Shown: positions 48,353 through 56,809, counted from the stretch's first letter. The stretch: 64,000 nt of DNA from Lysobacter dokdonensis DS-58 (GCF_000770795.1 NZ_JRKJ01000002.1:248001-312000), one strand, 5' to 3'. Program-made: numbers and translations. Notes: a model not told the origin generated them from the sequence alone.

Positions 48353-50291
48353 GTTCATCGAGCGCCTCGTGCCCGCCATCGGGCAAGCATTGGTCGATTT
48401 CACCTGGCAAGGCGCGTTGGTCGGTGCGCTCGCGGCCATCGCGTTGCGCGGTGCGCGCGGATCGATGCCGCAGGTGCGATACGCGATCGCGTGCATCGCC
48501 CTGCTCGCTTGTGCGGTGTTGCCGATCTTCGGCGTATGCAGCGCGATGATGGAATCCACGCCGGCGATCGCGCTGGCTCCGTTCGCGGGAGACGCCGCGA
48601 TGGTCGCGATCGGCGGCGACGACGCGCCGATGGATTGGCAGACGCGGCTGCTCGCCCTGCAGCCGCTGATCGTCGCCCTGTGGGCCGCGGGCGCGAGCGT
48701 GTTCTGCCTGCGCACGGTCTTCGGCGTGGCGTGGGTGCACCGCATGCGCATGACGCCGCAGCCGCCGTCGCAGGCGCGCTGGCAGGCGACGATCGACGCG
48801 CTCGCCAAACGGATGAACGTGCGCGGTGCAGCGCTGCGCCTGGTGGAATCGCTCGAGTCGCCCGTCGTCGCCGGCTTCTGGCGCCCGATGGTGCTGCTGC
48901 CGATGTCGGTCGCGCTGCGCATGCCGGCCGAACTGGTCGAAGCCTTGCTCGCACACGAACTCGCGCACGTGCGCCGCCACGATTACCTCGTGAACCTGCT
49001 GCAGCGCGCGGCCGAAGCGCTGTTGTTCTTCCATCCGGTCACGTGGTGGTTGTCGCGTCGCATTCGCGTCGAACGCGAACTCGTCGCCGATGCGATCGCT
49101 GCCGAAACGATCGGCGATGCGCGGCGCCTGGCCGTCGCGCTCGCCACGCTGTCCGACCTGCAAGCCACGCGTCCCGCCCTTCCCCATCTCGCACATGCCG
49201 CCCATGGAGGCCACCTGATGTCCCGCATCCAGCAATTGCTGTCCCCGCAACCGCGCCATCGCCTCCCCGCCGGACGCATCGCGCTTCCCCTGATCGGCAT
49301 CGCCGCGGCATGCATCGCGTTCTATGCGCAGGCGCAGATCGGCCAGACGCCGGCCGCCGCGCCGGTCGCCGCGCCAGTGGCCAACGCCGCGCCTGCGACC
49401 GCGGCGGAACCGGCCGAAGCTGCGGAACCCGCGGAAGCCGCCGAGCCGGCGGACGCCGACGCCGCTGAAGCGGCGGAAGCCCCCGAAGCGCCGGAAGCCG
49501 CGGAACCGCCCGAAGCCCCCGAGCCGCTCGCGCAGAACAAGTACGGCGCCGACCGCGACGCCTGGGCGCTCGTGCGCAAGGGCAAGGACGGTTACTCGAT
49601 GTCCGGTTCGACCGACGACATGGACGACATCGACCTCGCCAAGCGCAGCCTGCAGCGCGACTTCATCTGGTTTCGCCGCGACGGCAAGGCGTACGTGATC
49701 GACGATCCGGCGCTGGTCGGCCGCGCGCAGGCCGCGTGGAAGGACAGCGATGCGCTCGGCAAGCAGATGTCGGCGCTCGGCGACCAGATGTCGGTGCACG
49801 GCAAGAAGATGGAAGCGCTCGGCGCGCAGATGGAAAAGTTGTCCAGGACGCACATGCCCTCGCCCGCCATGCAGCAGGCGCAGGAAAAGATGGGCGCGCT
49901 CGGCCAGCAGCAGGGCGAACTCGCCGGCCGCCAGCAGTTGCTCGCGATGAAGCAGCGCAAGGCCGACACCGACGCCGAAGAGGCCGCGCTCGACCGCGAG
50001 ATGGATCAGCTCTCGCGCGAAATGGACGCCCTCGGCGACCAGATGGAAGCCCAGGGCAAGATCATGGAGCGGGAGTCGCAGAAGCTCGAACAGAACCAGG
50101 AGCCGATGAACCGCATCGGCGCGCAGATGGAAGAAGCGTCCAAGCCGATGGAAGCCCTCGGCGCGCAGATGGGCGAGCTCGGCAAGAAGCAGGAGAAAGC
50201 CGCGAAGACCGCGCAGAAGGAACTGGACGTCCTGATCGGCGAGGCCGTGCAGAAGGGGCTGGCGAAGCCGGCGCCGTTCGCGCGTCAGTAA
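48345..50291 (+). CDS. BlaR1-like M56 peptidase with methionine-spaced coiled-coil C-terminus
   Basis: A 648-residue membrane protein. The N-terminal part has about four membrane helices and the gluzincin motif HELAHVRRHD near residue 203, as in BlaR1/MecR1. A final membrane helix (RIALPLIGIAAACIAFYA) lies near residue 312, followed by an Ala/Glu/Pro linker (residues 336-395). Residues 466-640 form a coiled coil made of heptads such as ALGKQMS, ALGDQMS and ALGAQME with Met at the same position. The penicillin-binding sensor domain of BlaR1 is absent, so this replaces it. It would act as the signal receiver and protease for the BlaI repressor; the signal is unknown. Confidence 0.9.
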   Translation: MHEFIERLVPAIGQALVDFTWQGALVGALAAIALRGARGSMPQVRYAIACIALLACAVLPIFGVCSAMMESTPAIALAPFAGDAAMVAIGGDDAPMDWQTRLLALQPLIVALWAAGASVFCLRTVFGVAWVHRMRMTPQPPSQARWQATIDALAKRMNVRGAALRLVESLESPVVAGFWRPMVLLPMSVALRMPAELVEALLAHELAHVRRHDYLVNLLQRAAEALLFFHPVTWWLSRRIRVERELVADAIAAETIGDARRLAVALATLSDLQATRPALPHLAHAAHGGHLMSRIQQLLSPQPRHRLPAGRIALPLIGIAAACIAFYAQAQIGQTPAAAPVAAPVANAAPATAAEPAEAAEPAEAAEPADADAAEAAEAPEAPEAAEPPEAPEPLAQNKYGADRDAWALVRKGKDGYSMSGSTDDMDDIDLAKRSLQRDFIWFRRDGKAYVIDDPALVGRAQAAWKDSDALGKQMSALGDQMSVHGKKMEALGAQMEKLSRTHMPSPAMQQAQEKMGALGQQQGELAGRQQLLAMKQRKADTDAEEAALDREMDQLSREMDALGDQMEAQGKIMERESQKLEQNQEPMNRIGAQMEEASKPMEALGAQMGELGKKQEKAAKTAQKELDVLIGEAVQKGLAKPAPFARQ

Positions 50292-50315
50292 CGATCGCCT
50301 TTCCGCGAGCAAAAA

Positions 50316-50343
50316 AAAACGCCAGCCGAAAGGCTGGCGTTTT
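50316..50343. terminator. Bidirectional terminator between M56 and rhlE genes
   Basis: A perfect 12-bp stem AAAACGCCAGCC / GGCTGGCGTTTT (50316-50327, 50332-50343) with a GAAA loop, with nine A before it (50311-50319) and TTTTCGTTT after. It can end the plus-strand M56 gene (stop 50291) and the minus-strand rhlE gene (stop 50364). Confidence 0.9.
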
Positions 50344-50363
50344 CGTTTCGACCGACCGCGTGC

Positions 50364-51683
50364 TTACGCGCGCGAGTCGCGACGCCCGCCGGGCTTGCCG
50401 CCCGCGCGATGTTGCTTCGGGCCGGCATGCGCGTGGCGCGGCTGCGCGTTCTGCGTCGGCTTGCCGTGCGGACGGTGGCCACGCTGCGGACGCTGCGTGC
50501 GCTTTTCCGCATTGAACGGCGCGGCATCCGAGCGGACCGCGCGGCTCGGCTCGAAACCGCGCACCACGTCCATCTGGATGTCGGCCTTCAGCATGCGCTG
50601 GATCTGGCGCAGCAAGCCGCCTTCGTCCGGCGAGACCAGCGAGAGCGCTTCACCCGTCGCGCCGTTGCGGCCCGTGCGGCCGATGCGGTGCACGTAGTCT
50701 TCCGCGACCATCGGCAGGTCGTGGTTGATGACCAGCGGCAGGTTCGGGATGTCGAGGCCGCGCGCGGCGACGTCGGTGGCGACCAGCACGCGTGCCTTGC
50801 CCGACTTGAACTCGTTGAGCGCACGCTGGCGCGCGGCCTGGCTCTTGTTGCCGTGGATCGCGACCGCCGACAGGCCGGCCTGCACCAGCTGTTCGGCCAG
50901 GCGATTGCAACCGTGCTTGGTCTTGCCGAACACCAGCACCTGCTCGGTGTGGCGCGCAGCGAGGATGTCGATCAGCAGTTCGCGCTTGCGCGCGCCGTCG
51001 ACCGGATGGGCGCGGTGCACGATCGTCTCGGCGATCGTGTTCTGCGCGGCGACCTGCACCTGCTGCGGCGACTTCATGAATTCCAGTGCCAGCGCCTTGA
51101 TGTTGCTCTCGAACGTCGCCGAGAACAGCAACGTCTGGCGCGTGGCCGGAACGCGCGCGAGCACGCGCTTGATGGCCGGCAGGAAGCCCATGTCGAGCAT
51201 GCGGTCGGCTTCGTCGAGGACCAGCAGTTCGACGGCGTCGAGCTTGGCGGTGCCGCGCTCGAGGTGGTCGAGCAAACGGCCCGGGCACGCGACGAGGATG
51301 TCGACGCCGCGGCGGAAGGCATCGATCTGCGGCTGCATGCCGGCGCCGCCGTACAGCGTGGTCACGTTGAGGCGCAGGTGGCGGCCGTAGGCCTTCAGGC
51401 TGTCGCCGACCTGGACGGCGAGTTCGCGCGTCGGCACGAGGATCAGCGCGCGCGGCTTGCGCGGGCCGGTGGTGCCGGCGGGCTTGCCTTCCGACAGGCG
51501 CTGCAGCAGCGGCAGGCCGAACGCGGCGGTCTTGCCGGTGCCGGTCTGGGCGCCGCCGAGCACATCCTGGCCGGCGAGGACGAGCGGAATCGCTTCGGCC
51601 TGGATCGGCGTGGGCGTGGTGTAGTTGTTGTCGGACAGCGCGCGCAGCAGCGCGGGCGAAAGCCCGAGGGTTTCGAACGTCAT
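50364..51683 (-). CDS. rhlE: DEAD-box ATP-dependent RNA helicase RhlE
   Basis: A 439-residue DEAD-box helicase. Motif I AQTGTGKT near residue 45, motif II DEAD in VLDEADRMLDMGF, motif III SAT, and motif VI HRIGRTGRNG are intact. The last 50 residues are basic and Arg/His/Gln-rich (RPQRGHRPHGKPTQNA). The enzyme remodels RNA in ribosome assembly and mRNA decay, often at low temperature. GGAG precedes the ATG. The 308-nt stretch upstream (51684-51992) has no gene; it holds a shared promoter-like box and a leader of about 190 nt. Confidence 0.95.
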   Translation of the reverse strand: MTFETLGLSPALLRALSDNNYTTPTPIQAEAIPLVLAGQDVLGGAQTGTGKTAAFGLPLLQRLSEGKPAGTTGPRKPRALILVPTRELAVQVGDSLKAYGRHLRLNVTTLYGGAGMQPQIDAFRRGVDILVACPGRLLDHLERGTAKLDAVELLVLDEADRMLDMGFLPAIKRVLARVPATRQTLLFSATFESNIKALALEFMKSPQQVQVAAQNTIAETIVHRAHPVDGARKRELLIDILAARHTEQVLVFGKTKHGCNRLAEQLVQAGLSAVAIHGNKSQAARQRALNEFKSGKARVLVATDVAARGLDIPNLPLVINHDLPMVAEDYVHRIGRTGRNGATGEALSLVSPDEGGLLRQIQRMLKADIQMDVVRGFEPSRAVRSDAAPFNAEKRTQRPQRGHRPHGKPTQNAQPRHAHAGPKQHRAGGKPGGRRDSRA

Positions 51684-51875
51684 GTGGAGCTCCGATGTGA
51701 AGCACGCCGCGCGATGGCGGCATGCACTCGAAGCTTTCCCTGGAACCGCGCTGTCGAGTCTGTTTGTGCGCCCTGGCAGGCAGCCGGGGCGTGTCGCGCG
51801 CGAAAGAGGTACGGGGTGGATCCCTCCAAAACGGGGATCCGGGGGCCGGGAAAACGCTGCGGCCGTGCGCGAACG

Positions 51876-51887
51876 GGGCGCACCTTA
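51876..51887 (-). promoter_or_regulatory. Promoter-like box TAAGGTGCGCCC upstream of rhlE
   Basis: The same 12-mer as at 14913-14924 before csp. It lies 193 nt before the rhlE start and just downstream (on the minus strand) of the beta-helix gene terminator, where an rhlE promoter must be. No convincing -35. Confidence 0.4.
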
Positions 51888-51921
51888 ACACGGGTCGGCC
51901 CCCATTCGGGTGAGGGGCCAT

Positions 51922-51948
51922 AAAAAAACGGCGCCCCGGAGGGCGCCG
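51922..51948 (-). terminator. Rho-independent terminator of the beta-helix gene
   Basis: An 8-bp perfect stem CGGCGCCC / GGGCGCCG (51929-51936, 51941-51948) is followed on the minus strand by seven T. It lies 45 nt after the stop codon. A second hairpin ACCCGG / CCGGGT (51957-51976) lies between the stop and the terminator. Confidence 0.88.
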
Positions 51949-51992
51949 CTTCAGAAACCCGGTTCTTTCGCCGGGTAAACGATCCCGCTTGC

Positions 51993-53087
51993 TTACTGGT
52001 AGCGGTTGAGCCCGATGGTCCGCGAGGACGAGCTCTTCCACAGGATGTCGCGCTCGATCTTGCTGGACCAGCCGGTCAGCGAGAACGGAGTGCGCGACTT
52101 CGCGCCCAGGCGGGTGTAGTTCTGGTACGACAGGTTGCCGCTGTGGGTCACGCCGGAGGTGCCGGAGTTGTAGACAACGCCGGTCGCCGAGTTCAGGCGG
52201 ATGGTGTTGTTCGTGACCTTCAGGTTGGTGATGCCCGTCGTGCTCATGCCCAGGCTGCCGTTGCGTTCCATGGTGCATCCCGTGACGGTGATGCCCGAGG
52301 AGCGCTTCCACATGTTGATGCCGTACTTGTTGTTGTTGTTCAAACGGCAATTCTGGATCAGCACGCTGGAGCACGAACCGCCTTCATCCGGCTCGATGTC
52401 GATGCCGCACTCGGGCGAGGTGCCCTTCGTGTAGCTGAACTCCGAGTCGTACACCTTGATGTTGCGGCAGTTGGTGATCGACAGGCCCTGGCGACGGTTG
52501 TTCGTCGAGACGATGTTCGCGATGACGATGTCGTTCGCGCCGCCGCCGATGCAGACGCCATCGCCGGTGCACTTCGACACGCGCAGGTCGCGGATCGTGA
52601 CGCGGGTGACGCTGCCGCCGACCGAGATGCCGTGGCCCCACTCATGGGTGCCCGAGCCGTAACGGTGCGTGTCGCGATCGCCGACGAGCTGGCCGCCGGA
52701 GATTTCGACGTCCGAACCACCGCTGACCTGGATCAGGTAGTGGCGCGAGAGCGACGAGGTCTTCGCCTTGAGGATGGCGCCCGAAGCGAGCTTCAGGTGC
52801 ATCTTGCTGCGCAGGCGGATCTTCTTCGACGTGTCGATCATGTACGTGCCGGCGGGGATTTCCACCGTGCCGCCCGTGGAGGGAAGCGAGTTGATCGCGG
52901 CCTGGATACCGGCCGTGTCGTCGTGGCTGCCGTTACCCAGCGCACCATAGTTCTTGACGTTGCGCACCGTGCTGCCACGGGCACGCGTCGGAGGCGTGGT
53001 GAGAGCGAACGCAGGCATCGACACACCGCCGATGACGAGCGGCACTGCAAGCACCAGGGAGTTGCGGAGGAATTCGCGACGAGGCAT
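51993..53087 (-). CDS. Tat-exported right-handed parallel beta-helix (pectate lyase-like) protein
   Basis: A 364-residue protein with a twin-arginine signal (RREFLRNS, then VLAVPLVIGGVSMPAFA). The mature start NVKNYGALGNGSHDDTAGIQAAI is the pectate_lyase_3/GH28-like entry, followed by beta-helix coils (VTIRDLRVSKCTGDGV, IVIANIVSTNNRRQGLSI, VLIQNCRLNNNNKYGI, ITVTGCTMERNGSLGM). Such folds cut or bind acidic polysaccharides. ATG 53087 is preceded by GAGG; a TTG at 53129 with AAAGGGG is an alternative and would give a longer n-region. It is monocistronic with its own terminator. Substrate unknown. Confidence 0.85.
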   Translation of the reverse strand: MPRREFLRNSLVLAVPLVIGGVSMPAFALTTPPTRARGSTVRNVKNYGALGNGSHDDTAGIQAAINSLPSTGGTVEIPAGTYMIDTSKKIRLRSKMHLKLASGAILKAKTSSLSRHYLIQVSGGSDVEISGGQLVGDRDTHRYGSGTHEWGHGISVGGSVTRVTIRDLRVSKCTGDGVCIGGGANDIVIANIVSTNNRRQGLSITNCRNIKVYDSEFSYTKGTSPECGIDIEPDEGGSCSSVLIQNCRLNNNNKYGINMWKRSSGITVTGCTMERNGSLGMSTTGITNLKVTNNTIRLNSATGVVYNSGTSGVTHSGNLSYQNYTRLGAKSRTPFSLTGWSSKIERDILWKSSSSRTIGLNRYQ

Positions 53088-53129
53088 TCCTGCCTCGCGC
53101 ACGGCGTGCACGAGATTCGAGTCGTTCAA

Positions 53130-53594
53130 GGCTGAGGCCCCTTTCGTTGGCGGATCGACAAATGCGCCCAAAGACGAAGCAGGTCGATCAAGTCAATGGA
53201 GGTGTCACTACCGATCACGCTGGAGCGTCGTTGTGTATGTCGACGTCTCGTGATGGCGTGGAGGGGACTCTACACGTCATGGATGTCGTTTCACCCATTC
53301 GTCACTCATCCAAACACGATGCACGCATTCATGTTGTTCTATGTTCAGACGAATGACAGCGACAGCGCATTAAGCGTCTTTGTTTTAACACTGCAATAAC
53401 TTATCGGCACGAAACGACGCTGATTTACCGTGGTTTTTTCGTGCACCGCAACATCCGTGCCGTCGCGATCTCTGCAGTGACACATTGCGATTCGTACTGC
53501 AGAGCGCGTGATTCCATCACGCGATGCGAAGGCCGGAGCAACGCGATCTTCGCGTTCCTCCCACCGTCTGTTTACAACTGGCGCGCCCTCCCCC
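53130..53594. other. Gene-free, AT-richer intergenic region
   Basis: No supported gene lies between the beta-helix gene and the MBL gene. The stretch 53270-53480 is markedly richer in A and T than the rest of the window. It holds a candidate minus-strand promoter (53368-53396) and, for the plus strand, TTACAA about 20 nt before the MBL ATG. Confidence 0.5.
53368..53396 (-). promoter_or_regulatory. Candidate sigma-70 promoter of the beta-helix gene
   Basis: On the minus strand TTGCAG (53391-53396) and TTAATG (53368-53373) are separated by exactly 17 nt. The implied leader is about 270 nt. Moderate matches only. Confidence 0.35.
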
Positions 53595-54638
53595 ATGCGC
53601 ATCCATCGGCTCAATTGCATCGGCACGCGACCGCATGGCGGGCGCCTCATCGACGGTCTCACGCGCGGCATGTTCACGCGAGGACGCTGCGTCAGCCATT
53701 GCCTGTTGGTGGAAACCGGTGAAGGCCTGTTGCTCGTCGATACGGGCTTGGGCACGGGCGATGTCATGGATCCCGAGCGGCGCCTGTCGCCCATCGCGCG
53801 CAAGTTGCTCGCGCCGGACCTGCGCGCCGACATGACCGCCGTGCGCCAGGTCGAACGGATGGGCTTCCGCGGCGACGACGTCCGCGACATCGTGCTCACG
53901 CATCTGGACTTCGACCAAGCCGGGGGGCTCGACGACTTCCCGCACGCCCGCGTGCACGTGCTCGCGAAGGAAGTGGCGCACGCCGCCGCGCAGGACCGCT
54001 GGGGAATCAAGCAACGCTACCGCCCCGCGCAATGGTCCACGCGCACGCGGTGGATCCAGTACGACGCGCTGTCCGACGTCGACTGGAAAGGCATGCCCTG
54101 CGTGCGCGATCTCGCCGGCCTGCCTCCGGATCTCATCGTGCTGGTGCCGCTGCCGGGCCACACGCCAGGCCATGTGGGCGTCGCGATCAGCGGCGAGAAC
54201 GGCTGGCACCTGCATTGCGGCGATGCGTACGGCGATGCGCGCGAACTCGACAGCGACCCCCACGGCCGCTGGGGCATGCAGGCGTACGAATCGCTGACGG
54301 CGACCGACCGTGCACTGTTCGCGCATACGCAGCACAAGTTGCGCCAGCTCCACTACAAGCATCCCGACGTGATCATGAATTGCGCGAAGGATCCGCGTGA
54401 GTTCGAGCGACTCGCAGGACGCGCCGCGCACCTGCCCGCCGATCCGATCACGCCGATGCCCCGCGATCCCTACGTCGAGAAGATCGTGCGCAAGCCGCGC
54501 CCCGAGGCCACCGTGCTGGAACTGCTGCCCACGCGCGGCGCGACGGGCCTGGAGGTGGTCGACCACGACACCGCGACATTCGATCTGGAACCCTTCCGGG
54601 GAACGCGCAACCCCGCGCCCCCGCAACCGAGTTCCTGA
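53595..54638 (+). CDS. MBL-fold metallo-hydrolase
   Basis: A 347-residue metallo-beta-lactamase-fold protein. CLLVETGEGLLLVDTGLG is the entry strand pair; the metal motif reads THLDFDQAGG instead of HxHxDH, so the second and fourth positions lack histidine, as in a known subgroup. PGHTPGHVGV and HCGDAYGDA give further metal ligands. The last 60 residues form an extra C-terminal part. It may hydrolyse lactones or phosphodiesters; substrate unknown. Its stop overlaps the start of the ExoIII gene (TGATG), which suggests translational coupling. An in-frame upstream extension is unlikely. Confidence 0.88.
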   Translation: MRIHRLNCIGTRPHGGRLIDGLTRGMFTRGRCVSHCLLVETGEGLLLVDTGLGTGDVMDPERRLSPIARKLLAPDLRADMTAVRQVERMGFRGDDVRDIVLTHLDFDQAGGLDDFPHARVHVLAKEVAHAAAQDRWGIKQRYRPAQWSTRTRWIQYDALSDVDWKGMPCVRDLAGLPPDLIVLVPLPGHTPGHVGVAISGENGWHLHCGDAYGDARELDSDPHGRWGMQAYESLTATDRALFAHTQHKLRQLHYKHPDVIMNCAKDPREFERLAGRAAHLPADPITPMPRDPYVEKIVRKPRPEATVLELLPTRGATGLEVVDHDTATFDLEPFRGTRNPAPPQPSS

Positions 54639-55495
54639 TGGCGGCACGCAAGGACGCTCCCCTCCGCATCGCGACGTTCAACGTCAACGGCATCCGCTCC
54701 CGCCTGCCGCACCTGTTGCGCTGGCTGGAGCAGGAGCGGCCGGACATCGCCTGTCTGCAGGAGCTGAAGGCGGTCGACGAAGGCTTCCCGATCGCCGACA
54801 TCCATGAGGCCGGCTACGGCGCGCTGTGGCACGGGCAGCGTTCGTGGAACGGCGTGGCGATCCTGGCGCGCGATTCCGAGCCCATCGAAAGCCGCCGCGG
54901 TTTGCCGGGCATGAAGGACGACGAACAAAGCCGTTATCTCGAAGCGGCCGCGCACGGCGTGATCGTCGGTTGCCTGTACCTGCCGAACGGAAATCCGCGA
55001 CCGGGGCCCAAGTTCGACTACAAGCTGCGCTGGTTCGACCAGTTCCTGAAGCACGCGCAGGCCTTGTTCGACAGCAAGCACCCGGTGGTGCTGGCGGGCG
55101 ATTACAACGTGGTGCCCACCGATACGCTGGACATCTACGACCCGAAATCCTGGCGCAAGGATGCGTTGCTGCAACCGGAAAGCCGCGAACGTTGGGAAGC
55201 CTTGCTTGCGCAGGGATGGACCGACGCGCTGCGCACGATCCATCCCGACGAGAAGATCTTCACGTTCTGGGATTACTTCCGGAACCACTGGCCGCGCAAC
55301 GCGGGGTTGCGGATCGATCATCTGCTGCTGAGCAGCGAGCTCGCGCCGCGCTTGAAGGACGCCGGCGTGGATACGTGGGTGCGCGATCTGCAGAGCGCGA
55401 GCGATCACGCGCCGACGTGGGTGGAGATCGGCGCAAAGAAGAAGGCTGCGAAGAAGGCCGCAAGGAAGAAGTCATCCCCGCCTCCGCGGGGATGA
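54638..55495 (+). CDS. xthA: Exodeoxyribonuclease III family AP endonuclease
   Basis: A 285-residue protein of the Xth/ExoA family. NVNGIRSR, ACLQELKA (metal-binding Glu near residue 42), AGDYNVVPT, and SDHAPTW near the end are the catalytic motifs. It cleaves DNA 5' to abasic sites and trims 3' ends. The C-terminus is a basic Lys/Ala tail (KKKAAKKAARKK), then SSPPPRG encoded by a REP-like hairpin in which the stop codon lies. It overlaps the MBL gene by one base. Confidence 0.95.
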   Translation: MAARKDAPLRIATFNVNGIRSRLPHLLRWLEQERPDIACLQELKAVDEGFPIADIHEAGYGALWHGQRSWNGVAILARDSEPIESRRGLPGMKDDEQSRYLEAAAHGVIVGCLYLPNGNPRPGPKFDYKLRWFDQFLKHAQALFDSKHPVVLAGDYNVVPTDTLDIYDPKSWRKDALLQPESRERWEALLAQGWTDALRTIHPDEKIFTFWDYFRNHWPRNAGLRIDHLLLSSELAPRLKDAGVDTWVRDLQSASDHAPTWVEIGAKKKAAKKAARKKSSPPPRG

Positions 55496-55496
55496 C
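55471..55496. repeat. REP-like perfect hairpin at the 3' end of xthA
   Basis: GTCATCCCCGC / GCGGGGATGAC, 11-bp perfect arms (55471-55481, 55486-55496) with loop CTCC. The pattern GTCATCCCCGC...GCGGGGATGAC is a common extragenic repeat in Xanthomonadaceae and other proteobacteria. Here it supplies the last codons and the TGA of xthA, so it has been captured by the gene. No other copy was noticed in the window. Confidence 0.75.
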
Positions 55497-55501
55497 ACGA
55501 C

Positions 55502-55942
55502 TCATTTCAGGTTGATCTCGCGCAGCAGCTCTTCACCGAGGATGTTGCGCATCACCACGCGCTTGCCCGAGGCCTCGTCGGCCTGTCGCGGGTTCATCTT
55601 GGTCACCTTCATCTGGATCGGCTCCATCTTCTTGTCCATGCCATCGAGCATGGCCATGTTCGGATAGGTCACGACCAGGTACAGGTCCGCTTCCTGCGGG
55701 TTGTGCGGCGTCGCGCCGTAGACGTGGTACTCCAGGACGTAGCCTTCCTTCTTGGCCTCTTCCATCACCAGCTTCCAGTTCTTGCCGAGCCAATCCATGT
55801 AGTTTTCGAACTGCCCGTCCACGATCTTGACGGCGGTGACGTTCGTGACGGCCCCTTCCGTCCATGCGCGGTCCTGCGCGAAGGCAGGGATGGCGAACAA
55901 CGACAACAGCACGGCGAACAGCCAGGCGATCCGGCGTTTCAT
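55502..55942 (-). CDS. Secreted protein of unknown function
   Basis: A 146-residue protein with a Sec signal peptide (RRIAWLFAVLLSLFAIPAFAQ). The mature part, VKIVDGQFENYMDWLGKNWKLVMEEAKKEGYVLEYHVYG, then LYLVVTYPNMAMLDGM, resembles a dimeric alpha/beta barrel-like fold (NIPSNAP/Dabb type). GGAGAG precedes the ATG. No function is known. It is convergent with xthA. Confidence 0.75.
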   Translation of the reverse strand: MKRRIAWLFAVLLSLFAIPAFAQDRAWTEGAVTNVTAVKIVDGQFENYMDWLGKNWKLVMEEAKKEGYVLEYHVYGATPHNPQEADLYLVVTYPNMAMLDGMDKKMEPIQMKVTKMNPRQADEASGKRVVMRNILGEELLREINLK

Positions 55943-56037
55943 GTGAACTCTCCAGTGGTGCGCTGCCCCTGACGCCGCAGTCAACGCATGCAACCGGCCG
56001 TAGCGGTCACCGCATTCATGCGCCTTTCGGCGCGAAC

Positions 56038-56241
56038 TCATCCATAAGACATCGGGCGCAGGAGCGAGCGGAGATTGGCGAGCTTCACGCGCGCCTCCAT
56101 GCTCAGCGACAACCCCTCGGGGGTGCGTTCGACCAGGCCCATTCCCAACAGCGTTTCGACGTGTTCGTCGGCGGGGACGGCCCCGCTCTCCAGCGCTTCC
56201 AGCAGGAACAGATAGTCGAAGTCGAGATCGTGACCTTTCAT
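56038..56241 (-). CDS. Small hypothetical protein, possible winged helix
   Basis: A 67-residue protein: DLDFDYLFLLEALESG, then VETLLGMGLVERTPEGLSLSMEARVKLANLRS. The pattern helix-helix-beta hairpin resembles a short winged-helix domain. ATG 56241 starts MKGHDL; there is no clear ribosome binding site. No family recognised. It is divergent from the response regulator gene. Confidence 0.5.
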   Translation of the reverse strand: MKGHDLDFDYLFLLEALESGAVPADEHVETLLGMGLVERTPEGLSLSMEARVKLANLRSLLRPMSYG

Positions 56242-56362
56242 ATCGCGCAAAAGAGTAGCGAAGTCGCCCGTGAAAAACGCTTCACGTCCCGCCCATTCAT
56301 CGCGATTTCACCGCAAGCGGCCGATGTTCGCGATCACGCGACCCCTCCCCCGGAACCCGTCC

Positions 56363-56800
56363 ATGATCAGCGCCGCCGACATCCTCTCCGCCAAGGTCCT
56401 GGTCGTCGACGACGACATCGACGCGCTGCGCATCCTCGAGCAAGTGCTGACGACCGCCGGCTTCACCTCGATCACCTGCACCACCGATTCGCGTGCCGTG
56501 GTCGACCTGCATTGCGAGCAGGATTTCGACGCCATCCTGCTCGACGTGCTGATGCCGAACATGGACGGCTTCGAAGTGATGGAGGCCCTGAAGCCCTGCG
56601 AACGCGACGGCTACCTGCCGGTGCTCGCGCTCACCGCCGAACCCGGCCACCGCACGCAAGCCTTGCGCTACGGCGCCAAGGATTTCCTGCGCAAGCCCTT
56701 CGACCCGGAAGAATTGCTGCTGCGCGTGCGCAACCTGCTGGAAGTGCGCCTGCTGTACAAGGAACGCCGCCTGGGCTCGATGATTTCCGCGGCCGCCTGA
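56363..56800 (+). CDS. Single-domain response regulator
   Basis: A 145-residue receiver domain without an output domain. VVDDDIDALRILE (acidic pocket), phosphoacceptor Asp61 in ILLDVLMPNMDGF, ALTAEPGH (Thr), and RKPFDPEEL (Lys) are intact. A short C-terminal helix follows (NLLEVRLLYKERR). Single-domain regulators act by protein-protein contact, in chemotaxis or as adaptors. No histidine kinase gene is near. No strong ribosome binding site at ATG 56363. Confidence 0.93.
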   Translation: MISAADILSAKVLVVDDDIDALRILEQVLTTAGFTSITCTTDSRAVVDLHCEQDFDAILLDVLMPNMDGFEVMEALKPCERDGYLPVLALTAEPGHRTQALRYGAKDFLRKPFDPEELLLRVRNLLEVRLLYKERRLGSMISAAA

Positions 56801-56809
56801 GCGGCCTGC

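Noticed and set aside
49740-50280. Tandem DNA repeat array
   Set aside because: The regularity comes from heptad coding for a coiled coil, with variable codons.
47963-50291. Beta-lactam resistance (bla) system
   Set aside because: BlaI and M56 are present but there is no beta-lactamase and no penicillin-binding sensor domain.
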